Positions 8,131 to 16,890 are shown, counted from the stretch's first letter. The stretch is DNA of 64,000 nucleotides from Brevinema_A sp051649245 (GCA_051649245.1 JBOFGS010000019.1:474001-538000); one strand, 5' to 3'. Program-made: numbers and translations. The notes: generated from the sequence alone by a model not told the origin.

Positions 8131-8859
8131 ATGGACCGTTTATCCCGCATTCGCAATATTATTCGCTGGCAGGAGTTGTACCAAAATAAAAGATCCATTC
8201 TAGCTATCTATGAAGATGATGAAAATAAACTTACAAAACTTAAAGGAGATATTGAGGCTGCTGTTACCAATCAACAAAAATTGGAAGCTCAATATGCGAC
8301 ATTGTCAGAAAAAATTACATCTGAAGAAGTAAGATTGGATGGTATTCTTAATAAAATTGAATTGATGGAAAAAGATAGAGACAATTTAAAAATGGCTCGT
8401 CAAATTAAATCTTGGGAAAAAGATATGGAAAAATATTCCCAAGATCGTGAAATTCTTGAAGCTCAATTATATTATGATAAATCAAAAGTGAGTGATATTG
8501 CTCAAGAACTTGAAAAAGTAACTCAACATTTATCCGTATCTGTTCAATCTATTAAAGATCTTGAAGATTCTTTGGAAAATATTAAATCACAAACTTCATC
8601 TGAAAAGAACAGAATCGAAGATGAGATTATTAAAATTACTTTAGAATTTGATGCTCATTTTGTAGAATATTTTGAACGACTACTTCTTAAAAATAGAGGA
8701 GTCGTGATGGCGGTTGTCGAAGACGACTCTTGTTCAGGATGTAATATTCTTCTTCCAACATCATACCATGGTGGTGATACATTGCAAGATTCTGACGATT
8801 CTGCTTTACCCCAATGTCCTAACTGTTTCCGATATCTTTATTACAGTGAAGATCTTTAA
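8131..8859 (+). CDS. Coiled-coil protein with C4 zinc ribbon (COG1579 type)
   Basis: A 242-residue cytoplasmic protein. Residues about 15-175 are strongly charged and helical, with the heptad-like pattern of a long coiled coil. The C-terminus holds a four-cysteine zinc ribbon (CSGC, then CPNC about 30 residues later), ending in YLYYSEDL. This two-part layout is typical of a widespread bacterial family whose role is not well established; links to RNA or protein assembly have been suggested. A GGAGGG site and a perfect promoter precede it, and a bidirectional terminator follows. It appears to be a single-gene transcript. Confidence 0.82.
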   Translation: MDRLSRIRNIIRWQELYQNKRSILAIYEDDENKLTKLKGDIEAAVTNQQKLEAQYATLSEKITSEEVRLDGILNKIELMEKDRDNLKMARQIKSWEKDMEKYSQDREILEAQLYYDKSKVSDIAQELEKVTQHLSVSVQSIKDLEDSLENIKSQTSSEKNRIEDEIIKITLEFDAHFVEYFERLLLKNRGVVMAVVEDDSCSGCNILLPTSYHGGDTLQDSDDSALPQCPNCFRYLYYSEDL

Positions 8860-8883
8860 TACTAAATCAAAAATAAACATAAA

Positions 8884-8912
8884 AAAAACTCCCTACATGA
8901 GGGAGTTTTTTT
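8884..8912. terminator. Bidirectional terminator
   Basis: AAAAAACTCCC, the loop TACATGA and GGGAGTTTTTTT form a stem flanked by A and T runs. It lies between the converging ends of the zinc-ribbon gene (8859) and the PEGA lipoprotein gene (8924), so it can end both transcripts. Confidence 0.8.
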
Positions 8913-8923
8913 ATGTTCTAACG

Positions 8924-11017
8924 TTAAAATTTCAATTTGATATTTGCAAAAACTTCTTGATCTGTTGGATCATAATCAAATCCCAAATAGACTGCTTTAC
9001 TATGGAGATACCAGCCCATAATACCACTTGAAATAATAGCTCCTGCAATAGCAGTATATAAGGTAACTTGTGAGGTGATTCCAAATTGATCCGCTGAGTT
9101 TTGATATTCACGTCGTTGCTCTGGAGAAATACCATTTGCTCGTGCTAATGACTGAAATTCATGTTGTCGTGCTTGGGTATAAATACTTCCTCCAAGAATA
9201 GCTAATGTAGCAATCCAAGAAATATATGTCCCTGCTAATAATCCTTTTTGTTTATTTGCTTTGTAGGATGTTTCAAAGTTTTTAAACTCAGCATCTAAAT
9301 CCATACGAGGTTTTTCTGTTGTTAGTGTGAAACTTTTATAAAAAGAATTTCTATTACTACTTAGATTTCCTGATGGATTAAGTACTTCAAGTCTGTATTT
9401 TTTATTTAGCGTTAAATTTGTTATGAGCAGTGGAGTTTGACCTTTATACTGCGAATCTAAAAACACATCTGTAGGAGTTGGAGAATTTACAAACAATTCG
9501 CCTGAATTATTTTGTTGAGAAAGATTAAAATCAATCTTATTTGTACGATTAGCTTTGATTTCTGTAAGTAGCTCTTCACGTTGAAATCCGTCTTTAATAA
9601 AGGATATCCGTTGTTCACCAAGAGGTGCTGTAGGATAGATTAATGGTGTCTTTCCAATAAAAAATCCATTAAGATAAACAAGAGTATCTTTTGGGTTTGT
9701 TGTTAGCATTAGTGTTGCGTATGGTCTATTAATAAATGTTGAATGAAAAACTTTCAACCAATTTAACATTTCAGTTGGAATTTTATTTTCTTTGACACGT
9801 AAACGCAATCGTATTTTTTCGGGTAATTCTGAGTTTGTTGGACCTTCTGGTCGTTCTGCACGAAAATTTGTGGAATAAATATTAAATTCTTCTTGTAAAC
9901 GAGGAGTTAATTTTTTCTTTTTATATGGAATACGTAGATATTCTTTTTTAAATGATTCGATATCATTGGTATTCATACTGTTTAATTTTGTTATAATTTT
10001 TGTTAAACTGGGTGGAGGAGTATTATATTTATTTATCCACCATTGTAATCCTGTATTGTTAAGATCAGAAATCTCAACGCTGATATTCACATCTGGAGTT
10101 GAGAAAACAGTATCTTGAGATGATTTAAAATTTCCTGTAATATGGTATGTCAGTGTGAAATCTTCTTTAGGGTATGTGTTTTCTGTTTGTTCTGTTGTAT
10201 TGGAGAGGGTGTTTGTGGAAGACTCATTGGTTTCAGCCTCTTTTTGAGCACGTAAACGTGCTGTTTCTTTTCTTTTCCATGCTTTTGGATCTTTTGCCCA
10301 ATCAGCATAATCGGTATAATTAGAGATATCTTTTAAAGTGGCTCGTCTGATCTCAAGAGGAATATAACTCAAATAATTAATCAATTCTGGAAATTCTTCA
10401 TATAATAATAAGAGCATATTGGTTGCTGTAATGATATTCCTATCTTCTAGTACAAGGTTTGTAGAAATAGAATTTGTTTCTGTCTTTAGGATTTCATTGG
10501 AAACAAAATTTGTTTTACTTTCTCCTTGTTCAAAGAACGTGTTTGTGACGATTTCAATATAATTGGTATTTGTCGTAAGATTGTATTGAAGCTGTGTCAC
10601 TTGGACAGGGACTTTTATGAGATAGTTTGTTAAATATTCAAAATAAGACTGACTGGTCTCATTATTTGAACTAGTCGCAGAGTTGTTTGAATTAGTATCT
10701 TTTTGGACTGACTGAAATAAATTAGACAACGATTCCGATACATAAAACGGCATAAAATCAAAAGGTACATAAGCAAGAGTAGCTTTCATAGGCTCAAGCA
10801 TCCCTTCAATGACATCAGGAATAGCTCCACTCAGATAGGTATCATTTGTATTTTTAGGAGTAAGATCTGTAAAAGGATGAATAACAATACATAATTTTTG
10901 GGGGAATGTTTTGATTATTTCATTTTCAAGACGATTACGATATTCGATTTCTTCTTTGACAGGCAGTTTAGAACATGATGCAATCAGTAAAATCAATAAA
11001 CTAAAAGTTTTCTTCAT
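8924..11017 (-). CDS. Large PEGA-domain lipoprotein
   Basis: I start this gene at the ATG at 11015-11017 because it gives a clean lipoprotein signal (MKKTFSLLILLIASCSK), with Cys15 as the lipidated residue. The 697-residue protein has a Thr/Asn-rich stretch near residues 110-190. Around residues 450-560 there are two PEGA-like beta domains (VYLNGFFIGKTPL and VFLDSQYKGQTPLL). Two hydrophobic helices near the C-terminus (GTYISWIATLAILGGS and LYTAIAGAIISSGIMGWYL) are followed by FDYDPTDQEVFANIKLKF. PEGA domains are common in spirochaete surface and envelope proteins. It probably sits in the envelope, lipid-anchored and perhaps also membrane-inserted. The function is unknown, and the ribosome binding site is weak. 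Confidence 0.75.
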   Translation of the reverse strand: MKKTFSLLILLIASCSKLPVKEEIEYRNRLENEIIKTFPQKLCIVIHPFTDLTPKNTNDTYLSGAIPDVIEGMLEPMKATLAYVPFDFMPFYVSESLSNLFQSVQKDTNSNNSATSSNNETSQSYFEYLTNYLIKVPVQVTQLQYNLTTNTNYIEIVTNTFFEQGESKTNFVSNEILKTETNSISTNLVLEDRNIITATNMLLLLYEEFPELINYLSYIPLEIRRATLKDISNYTDYADWAKDPKAWKRKETARLRAQKEAETNESSTNTLSNTTEQTENTYPKEDFTLTYHITGNFKSSQDTVFSTPDVNISVEISDLNNTGLQWWINKYNTPPPSLTKIITKLNSMNTNDIESFKKEYLRIPYKKKKLTPRLQEEFNIYSTNFRAERPEGPTNSELPEKIRLRLRVKENKIPTEMLNWLKVFHSTFINRPYATLMLTTNPKDTLVYLNGFFIGKTPLIYPTAPLGEQRISFIKDGFQREELLTEIKANRTNKIDFNLSQQNNSGELFVNSPTPTDVFLDSQYKGQTPLLITNLTLNKKYRLEVLNPSGNLSSNRNSFYKSFTLTTEKPRMDLDAEFKNFETSYKANKQKGLLAGTYISWIATLAILGGSIYTQARQHEFQSLARANGISPEQRREYQNSADQFGITSQVTLYTAIAGAIISSGIMGWYLHSKAVYLGFDYDPTDQEVFANIKLKF

Positions 11018-11092
11018 AAAATACAGTATACCACATCCTATATTTTCTCTCAAGAATTTCTTGAAAAGGTATTTTCATATGAACAGCTTTGA

Positions 11093-11121
11093 AAGATCCA
11101 CCTGAATGAGAGGTGGATCTT
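11093..11121 (-). terminator. Stem-loop after the 119-residue gene
   Basis: AAGATCCACCT and AGGTGGATCTT form an 11-bp perfect stem with a 7-base loop, directly downstream of the minus-strand stop at 11132. The T run is short (TTTC), so termination may be partial. Confidence 0.5.
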
Positions 11122-11131
11122 AAAAATCTAT

Positions 11132-11491
11132 TTATGCAATATATGTTTTTGTAGAACGATTGGAAAGCTTTAGTTCTGAAAAAAAGAGATCTCTTTTGTG
11201 CATAGGATTGTAGCACCACTCTATATGTGTTGGATACACACATAAATCAATAACTAAACCAAATAACGCCCCATAACGAAAAATCTCATTAATGATTTGA
11301 TGATGATACAAAGAGTATTTGATATTGAATAGTTCTGCTAATTCATAATGAGTACAAGAAATAGTATGTTTTGGGAAAGATTGATATCCGTTTGGATAAA
11401 TCGCTGAGGTTCGTTTTGCTAGTATTTGCAACGACCGAGCAATAGGTATATATGAGTAAAGACCATAATATTGTAAACATTTATCCAGCAT
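11132..11491 (-). CDS. Hypothetical 119-residue protein
   Basis: I do not recognise this protein. It is mixed in character, with no signal peptide or clear membrane span, rich in Tyr, Leu and Ile, and contains several Cys and His residues (ISCTHYELAELF, HHQIINEIFRYG, HIEWCYNPMHKRD). A good CAGGAG ribosome binding site precedes the ATG at 11489-11491, and a stem-loop follows the stop, so it is likely a real gene. The LAELFNIKYSLYHHQI region could be a small helix-turn-helix-like segment, but this is weak. It is transcribed toward the PEGA lipoprotein gene. Confidence 0.6.
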   Translation of the reverse strand: MLDKCLQYYGLYSYIPIARSLQILAKRTSAIYPNGYQSFPKHTISCTHYELAELFNIKYSLYHHQIINEIFRYGALFGLVIDLCVYPTHIEWCYNPMHKRDLFFSELKLSNRSTKTYIA

Positions 11492-11599
11492 TAACTGCTC
11501 CTGAATATTCTATATAAAAATTCTGTATCTTATTTTGCATATTTTTTTAATTTTTGTCAAAATTTTTTCACTTAATTTTTAATTTACATGATGATTGTA

Positions 11600-11628
11600 T
11601 TGAAAAAAAAGACAAGTAAGCTTATAAT
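11600..11628 (+). promoter_or_regulatory. cutC promoter
   Basis: TTGAAA (11600-11605) and TATAAT (11623-11628) have a 17-bp spacer, about 40 bp upstream of the cutC start. Confidence 0.6.
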
Positions 11629-11670
11629 ATGAAAAATATTATATTAAATAATTATTAATTTGAGGTTATC

Positions 11671-12285
11671 ATGAAGAAATTATTATTAGAATCATGCGTA
11701 GAAAATTTTTCCGGTGCAAAATATGCTCAAGAAAAAGGTGCTGATAGGATTGAACTATGCGATAATTTAGCTGTTGGTGGTACTACTCCGTCTCTAGCAA
11801 CAATAGAATTTGTCCAAAGCCGTCTCTCTATTCCTCAAGCAGTGATCATACGTGCACGAGGTGGTGATTTTGAATATACAGAGATAGAAAAAGAAATAAT
11901 GTTACGTGATATTGATCTTTGTAATCAACTTGGTGTGTCTGGGATTGTGGTAGGTGCCTTGAAAGGGAAAATATACGATAGGGATTTTATGTCTCAAGCC
12001 CGCAATCTTGCAACCAAATCGCAAATCATTTCTCACATGGCTTTTGATGAAACGGTAGATTTGAAAGATTCTTTGGATTTATTAATTGAGCTTGGTTATG
12101 ATAGGGTTTTGACAAAAGGTGGACGAGGATCAGCATCTGAAAATATGAGTATATTAACAGATCTCATTGCCTATGCTAATGGACGGATTACGATTTTGGT
12201 TGGTGGAGGTGTTACGAAAGATAATGTTCAATATATTGCTCAAAATACAGGTGCAACAGAGCTTCATGGTAAATTAATTGTCTAA
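11671..12285 (+). CDS. cutC: CutC-family protein
   Basis: A 204-residue TIM-barrel protein of the CutC family. Conserved segments are LLESCVENFSGAKYAQEKGADRIE with ELCDNLAVGGTTPS, then IIRARGGDFEY, GVSGIVVGAL, RVLTKGGRG and ITILVGGGV. The ending ELHGKLIV corresponds to the usual TELHGS region. The family was first linked to copper tolerance, but later work questions a direct copper role, so the activity is uncertain. It is slightly shorter than the roughly 240 residues usual for the family, and the tail after HG is cut short. Its end lies only 2 bases from the convergent uvrC stop. Confidence 0.85.
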   Translation: MKKLLLESCVENFSGAKYAQEKGADRIELCDNLAVGGTTPSLATIEFVQSRLSIPQAVIIRARGGDFEYTEIEKEIMLRDIDLCNQLGVSGIVVGALKGKIYDRDFMSQARNLATKSQIISHMAFDETVDLKDSLDLLIELGYDRVLTKGGRGSASENMSILTDLIAYANGRITILVGGGVTKDNVQYIAQNTGATELHGKLIV

Positions 12286-12287
12286 CG

Positions 12288-13934
12288 TTATCCCCGTAAT
12301 TTTTTATCCATCCTACGATGAAGCTGTACTTGTGAGAATCGGTGAGATTCATCTCTGACACGTTGTAACAAATACAATATTTTTGAATTATTTGGAAGTA
12401 GCATTCCAATTTTTTGATTTGGTTTAAAAATTTCTTCTTCTTGTTTTGCGATCGAAATAATATCGATATCGTTTTCTAATCCAAGTTTTTTTAACGCTTT
12501 TATGGCTGATGATAATTGTCCTTTTCCTCCATCAATCAAAATTAATTGAGGAAGAGGTTCGTTATTTGTTAACATATTTTTATAATGTCTGTAGACACTT
12601 TCTTCCATAGCAATAAAATCATCTTGTTGGTTTTCTGCACGAATGTTAAACAGACGATAAAAATCTTTGAGTGGCTCTCCACCTTGAAAGCGTACAGCGA
12701 CCCCTGATGCTAATGTCCCATCAAGCTTTGCAATGTCAAATCCGTCTATAATACTGGGAAAATGTTTGAGATTCAGCGTTTTTTGTAATTCAGCAAGTAC
12801 CTCTAATAAATCAGGTTCTGAAGAAATACGATCCAAATGGACTAAGGCATTTTTTTGTGCTAAGGACAGTAATGCCGTTTCATCTTGATTAGTTGCTGTA
12901 TTTACTGTAATGGGGACATCGTTGCTTTGAAACCATGTGGTCAATCCTTCGCAGATGTGTTGAAATTCTTCACTGATCACAATTTTGTCAGGTACATCTT
13001 CTTCGTCAGTATAGTAGGATGCGAGAAATTCTGCAAATGTCTCTGCGAGTGAAAAAGACGGATTATTGTTGACGGTAAATCCTAATTTTCCTGATAATTT
13101 CCCATTTCGAATCAAAGAAACAGCAATGCTAATGTGAGTACCTTGTTCTTCAATACCAACAATATCAATCTTACCTTTTAATGTGACATAGACGTGTTGA
13201 TTGTTTTCAAGAGATAGGATAGCGTCTAGTTGTTCTTTGTAAATTTGTGCTTTTTCAAATAATAAGGATGTTGCAGCTTCTTTCATTTTTTGTTCTAATG
13301 TTTTGATTAAAGGATCTTTTTTACCTGAAAAAAATTTGATAGCTTTGGTGATGTTATCATTGTATTCTTTTTCTGTGATTTTACCAATACAAGGAGCAGC
13401 ACAACGACCCATATGGTATTCAATACATTCTTTTTTAGGAAGTGTTTTACACGTTCTGATTTGAAAAATTTTTTGGATTAATTCTAAATTAGACCGAACA
13501 ACTCCAGCACTAATATAAGGACCAAAATAAAGATTTTTATCCATCATCTTATTTCTTGTCATGATGATACGAGGAAATTTTTCTTTTTTGATGATCTTAA
13601 TGTATGGATAAAATTTTCCATCCTTAAAGTCAATATTAAATTTTGGAAGATGTTGTTTTATTAATGTTGCTTCAAGCAGTAATGCTTCTTGTTCATTTTC
13701 TACAACAATAATATCGATGATGTGAATTTGTTGAACTAATAAATGAGTTTTCAAATATAAATGTGTTTTGCTAAAATAAGAAGAAACACGTTTTTTTAAA
13801 TTTTTAGCTTTACCTATATATATGATATCGTGTTGTTTGTTTTTATATAGGTACACACCTGGCTGTTCAGGGATTTCATTTCGTTGATCAGGGCTAAAGA
13901 TGCCTGAAATTTTTTGATGATCTATTTTTTTCAT
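12288..13934 (-). CDS. uvrC: Excinuclease ABC subunit C, lacking the C-terminal HhH region
   Basis: UvrC makes both incisions around a DNA lesion held by UvrB. Visible parts: the GIY-YIG nuclease at residues about 20-100 (PGVYLYKNKQHDIIYIGKAKNL), a Cys cluster at about 165-185 (CKTLPKKECIEYHMGRCAAPC), the UvrB-binding UVR helix pair at about 205-240, and the RNase H-like endonuclease domain (IDGFDIAKLDGT, LILIDGGKGQLSSA, RDESHRF). The protein ends at HRRMDKKLRG, residue 548. The tandem helix-hairpin-helix DNA-binding domain that normally follows is missing, and the stop is 2 bases from the end of cutC. The shortening may affect the 5' incision. Confidence 0.9.
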   Translation of the reverse strand: MKKIDHQKISGIFSPDQRNEIPEQPGVYLYKNKQHDIIYIGKAKNLKKRVSSYFSKTHLYLKTHLLVQQIHIIDIIVVENEQEALLLEATLIKQHLPKFNIDFKDGKFYPYIKIIKKEKFPRIIMTRNKMMDKNLYFGPYISAGVVRSNLELIQKIFQIRTCKTLPKKECIEYHMGRCAAPCIGKITEKEYNDNITKAIKFFSGKKDPLIKTLEQKMKEAATSLLFEKAQIYKEQLDAILSLENNQHVYVTLKGKIDIVGIEEQGTHISIAVSLIRNGKLSGKLGFTVNNNPSFSLAETFAEFLASYYTDEEDVPDKIVISEEFQHICEGLTTWFQSNDVPITVNTATNQDETALLSLAQKNALVHLDRISSEPDLLEVLAELQKTLNLKHFPSIIDGFDIAKLDGTLASGVAVRFQGGEPLKDFYRLFNIRAENQQDDFIAMEESVYRHYKNMLTNNEPLPQLILIDGGKGQLSSAIKALKKLGLENDIDIISIAKQEEEIFKPNQKIGMLLPNNSKILYLLQRVRDESHRFSQVQLHRRMDKKLRG

Positions 13935-14010
13935 AAATAATATCTCTATTCTTTACATATACCTAAATATACTCAAATTTTTTCATTTTTTTCCGAAAAA
14001 TAACTAATCG

Positions 14011-14056
14011 AACTTGATTTTAATATCATAGTATAAACAAAATATAAAATCAAGTT
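14011..14056. repeat. 12-bp perfect inverted repeat between uvrC and the SbcD-like gene
   Basis: AACTTGATTTTA (14011-14022) and TAAAATCAAGTT (14045-14056) are exact complements around 22 bases. They lie in the 292-bp divergent gap where neither gene ends, so this is more likely a regulatory or cruciform site than a terminator. The role is unknown. Confidence 0.5.
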
Positions 14057-14133
14057 GTATTTGGTATAGATAATCATAAAATAGAACAAAATAAGATACT
14101 AATTATTCTATTTGATATGTTTAATTGAATAAT

Positions 14134-14162
14134 TTGTTTATAAAGATAAAATATGTTATAAT
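14134..14162 (+). promoter_or_regulatory. Promoter of the SbcD-like gene
   Basis: TTGTTT (14134-14139) and TATAAT (14157-14162) with a 17-bp spacer, about 65 bp upstream of the ATG. Confidence 0.5.
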
Positions 14163-14226
14163 ATAGTAATTTCTTATATAATCTATTTTTTAAGAAAAAT
14201 AGAGATTACTGTAGGAAAGGTGTTCG

Positions 14227-15255
14227 ATGAAAATATTACACACAGCAGATCTACATCTTAAGGAAAAAGAACATCTATCTGTTCTTGAATCCATAATACA
14301 GCTTGCTCAAAAAGAAAGTGTTGAATTAATACTAATTGCAGGTGATTTGTTTGATGTTGCGGCAAATGGACGACTTTTAGAAGCCGCAATGCTTCCGATT
14401 TGGGAACAATTTCAAGGCTCCGTTCTTATTGTTCCGGGTAATCATGATGATAAATTTCTCAATCATCGATCCGAACTTGCTCCAAATGTTATTGTTGCTA
14501 ATCAGACACCTTATTCTGTTGCAGAAATTGAAGGTTTGTATTTTGTTTGTGTGCCTTACCAACATAATATTTCTTTATCTGATATTAATATTCCAGATTA
14601 TGATCCTGCTATTTTAGTTACTCACGGTACATATGAAAGTGGCACTAAAGCTAAATATTTTCCAATTTCTTCTTCTGATGTTGCTGGACGTTATAGATAT
14701 GTAGCATTAGGTCACTATCATACATGGTTTGATCGTTGGACAAATGGTACCTGTCTTGTCAATCCGGGAGCACCACGTCAAACTCGAAAAAGTGATATAG
14801 GTGCTCGTTATGTTTCTTTGATTGATACGGATTCTTGGGCAATGGAACGATTGCTATTGCCTATTGTTTTTATTGATTACCAAACAATTAATGTTTCCGT
14901 TACCGATGCTGAAAAAATTATTCAAGATAAACTTCTTCGTGCCACTTCATCGCTATTAGACTATTCTTTTGTACAAATTTCTTTAAAGCTACAAGGTTCT
15001 TTAATTTTTTCTAAATATTCCTTATCTCAACGTTTGGAAATGTGGAAAGATTTTTTGATGAAGAATCGACGAGATGTCAGCAGAATCACTTGGGATCTTA
15101 CAAAAATTACTCAAATCTCATCGAAAGTAATGCATGCTTCTTTTTCTCGTTTAATGGTTGATAAAATATCAGAAATTGCACCAAAAGAACTTGATGATTT
15201 AGCACCATTTTTGTTTGAACGTTTACAGTATAAAAATCAAAAATATATTGATTGA
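14227..15255 (+). CDS. SbcD/YhaO-like metallophosphoesterase (DNA repair exonuclease type)
   Basis: This 342-residue protein carries the full calcineurin-type phosphoesterase motif set: TADLH at residues 6-10, AGDLFD at about 38-43, PGNHDD at about 75-80, VTHG at about 135 and LGHYH at about 160. These ligate two metal ions. The layout fits the SbcD/Mre11 branch of DNA exonucleases, but it is shorter than the roughly 400 residues of E. coli SbcD. No SbcC partner gene is next to it. An AAGG site and a promoter precede it. It ends 24 bases before the peroxiredoxin start and may be co-transcribed with it. The likely role is DNA end processing; another phosphodiesterase activity is possible. Confidence 0.75.
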   Translation: MKILHTADLHLKEKEHLSVLESIIQLAQKESVELILIAGDLFDVAANGRLLEAAMLPIWEQFQGSVLIVPGNHDDKFLNHRSELAPNVIVANQTPYSVAEIEGLYFVCVPYQHNISLSDINIPDYDPAILVTHGTYESGTKAKYFPISSSDVAGRYRYVALGHYHTWFDRWTNGTCLVNPGAPRQTRKSDIGARYVSLIDTDSWAMERLLLPIVFIDYQTINVSVTDAEKIIQDKLLRATSSLLDYSFVQISLKLQGSLIFSKYSLSQRLEMWKDFLMKNRRDVSRITWDLTKITQISSKVMHASFSRLMVDKISEIAPKELDDLAPFLFERLQYKNQKYID

Positions 15256-15278
15256 TGTCAATATTTACGGAGGAATAT

Positions 15279-15863
15279 ATGAGTTTAGTTAATAAAACAG
15301 CTCCCGATTTTACGGCTCAAGCTGTTATCAATGGCGAAATTAAAGAGATTCGTCTTTCAAATTATAAAGGAATGCCAATTTTATTTTTCTTTTATCCTTT
15401 AGATTTTACTTTTGTTTGTCCTACAGAATTACATGCTTTTAGTGATGCTCATGAAACATTTGAAAAAAAAGGTGTGAAGCTGATTGCTTGTTCTGTGGAC
15501 TCTGTTTATAGTCATTTTGCTTGGTTGAATACCCCTCGTTCTGAAGGTGGGATCAAAAGTGTTTCTTATCCTATTGTTTCAGATATTACTAAATCGATTG
15601 CAAAAGATTATGGGGTATTATTAGAAGATCAAGGTGTTGCATTAAGAGGATCGTTCTTTATTGATTCTGATTTTATTGTTCGTTTTGAGCAAGTTTATGA
15701 TAAACCAATAGGTAGATCAGTTGAAGAAACAATCCGTGCTATTGATGCTTGGACATTCTATCAGAAAAATGGTGAAGTTTGTCCTGCAAACTGGAAACCT
15801 GGTGATGAAGCAATCAAAACAACCGCTACAGGACTTAATATATTCTTTAATGAAAAAAAATAA
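15279..15863 (+). CDS. Typical 2-Cys peroxiredoxin (AhpC/Prx type)
   Basis: It reduces hydrogen peroxide and organic peroxides through a redox-active Cys pair in the cytoplasm. The peroxidatic Cys47 lies in DFTFVCPTEL, and the resolving Cys is in EVCPANWKPG near residue 168. I prefer the ATG at 15279 because GGAGG lies at 15269-15273; an earlier in-frame start at 15252 has no such site. The length (194 residues) is normal for the family. The next gene, at 16182, is a tandem thioredoxin-fold protein that could supply electrons, replacing an AhpF. The 318-bp gap after it has no gene. Confidence 0.9.
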   Translation: MSLVNKTAPDFTAQAVINGEIKEIRLSNYKGMPILFFFYPLDFTFVCPTELHAFSDAHETFEKKGVKLIACSVDSVYSHFAWLNTPRSEGGIKSVSYPIVSDITKSIAKDYGVLLEDQGVALRGSFFIDSDFIVRFEQVYDKPIGRSVEETIRAIDAWTFYQKNGEVCPANWKPGDEAIKTTATGLNIFFNEKK

Positions 15864-15908
15864 AATATACCTGATGAAAAAAGAGTGCATTGGCTGGAAT
15901 CATTATGA

Positions 15909-15995
15909 GATCTGTTTAATTTTTTTCTGATCTATATCTTATCATAGGACTATTCTGTAAAAACAAGAGTAAAATGAGAAAAAATTAAATAGATC
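15909..15995. repeat. Long imperfect inverted repeat in the 318-bp gap 15864-16181
   Basis: The arm at 15909-15927 (GATCTGTTTAATTTTTTTC) and the arm at 15978-15995 (GAAAAAATTAAATAGATC) are complementary with one mismatch and one extra T, around a 50-base loop. It could be a loose terminator of the peroxiredoxin gene or a leftover of a small inverted-repeat element. The rest of the gap shows no gene or clear promoter pair. Confidence 0.45.
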
Positions 15996-16181
15996 GAATT
16001 TTTGTTAAGATAAGGTTTGTTTTTCACTTGTTGATGGTAATGCCCTAAAATATAATAAATCTTTTGATCAAATAATTGATTATTGCACTAAAATAAGGAT
16101 TAAAAGTAACTCTTGCCGTTCCTGCTCTATATAATTAAATAGTATGGAATGGGTTAATCATGGATTGAGGAGCCAGTACAA

Positions 16182-16823
16182 ATGCCGATGTTTGATGTAG
16201 AAACAGGAAATCAAATGATACGTATTCTTGAAGATATGGTTAACCCTGTAAAAATACTTTGTTGTTTTGGAAATAATGATAAAAGTAAAGAAACTCAACA
16301 ATTTGTAACAGAATTTTCTCAATTTTCTCCCAAATTGTCCCTAGAAATTCTGAGCAAAAATGATATGATTTTGAAAGCAAAAGAATGGGATATCAACGAT
16401 ATACCAATGCTTGTTGTTACAAATGAACAAAAAACACTCAAAGGTGTTCGATTTTTGGGAACTCCTGGGGGGTTTGAAATCAACTCATTTTTAATGTCTA
16501 TTTTGGAAGTGTCTGGTAAGATAGATAGTCTTGCTGTTGCAGATTTGATTGTTGTAGATAGAGTGAGATCTTTATTAAAAATATATGTTTTTGTGTCTTT
16601 GAATTGTGCCCAATGTCCAAAGGCTGTGATGAATGTTCATCGCTTAGCTATTCAAAATCAACATATTCATGCCTATATGGTAGAAGCTCCCGCTTTTTCG
16701 ACACTAACATCACAATATAATATTCAAGCATTTCCCACTATTCAAATAGGTGATAAGTGTATTATTGGTGAAAACACAAAAGAAATGTCAAATATTATCA
16801 AACTAATTAAAGAATTTATCTGA
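16182..16823 (+). CDS. Tandem thioredoxin-fold protein resembling the AhpF N-terminal domain
   Basis: A 213-residue protein with two thioredoxin-like modules. The first, about residues 1-115, lacks a CXXC pair (only CCFGNN near residue 29). The second has the active pair Cys142 and Cys145 (LNCAQCPKAV), followed by the cis-Pro loop QAFPTIQIG. An inactive fold followed by an active CXXC fold is the layout of the AhpF N-terminal domain and of glutaredoxin-like disulfide oxidoreductases. The peroxiredoxin gene lies just upstream, so this is probably the electron donor to it, itself reduced by a thioredoxin reductase encoded elsewhere. The start has a GAGGAG site. Confidence 0.75.
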   Translation: MPMFDVETGNQMIRILEDMVNPVKILCCFGNNDKSKETQQFVTEFSQFSPKLSLEILSKNDMILKAKEWDINDIPMLVVTNEQKTLKGVRFLGTPGGFEINSFLMSILEVSGKIDSLAVADLIVVDRVRSLLKIYVFVSLNCAQCPKAVMNVHRLAIQNQHIHAYMVEAPAFSTLTSQYNIQAFPTIQIGDKCIIGENTKEMSNIIKLIKEFI

Positions 16824-16834
16824 TAATCTTATAG

Positions 16835-16866
16835 AAAATCCTCCTAAGTACTTAGGAGGATTTTTT
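16835..16866. terminator. Perfect 30-bp palindromic terminator
   Basis: AAAATCCTCCTAAG and CTTAGGAGGATTTT form an unbroken palindrome ending in a T run, between the converging genes that end at 16823 and 16891. It shares the core TCCTCCTA/TAGGAGGA with the terminator at 34553-34607. Confidence 0.85.
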
Positions 16867-16890
16867 ATAATCTTTTTGGATATTGTAACG

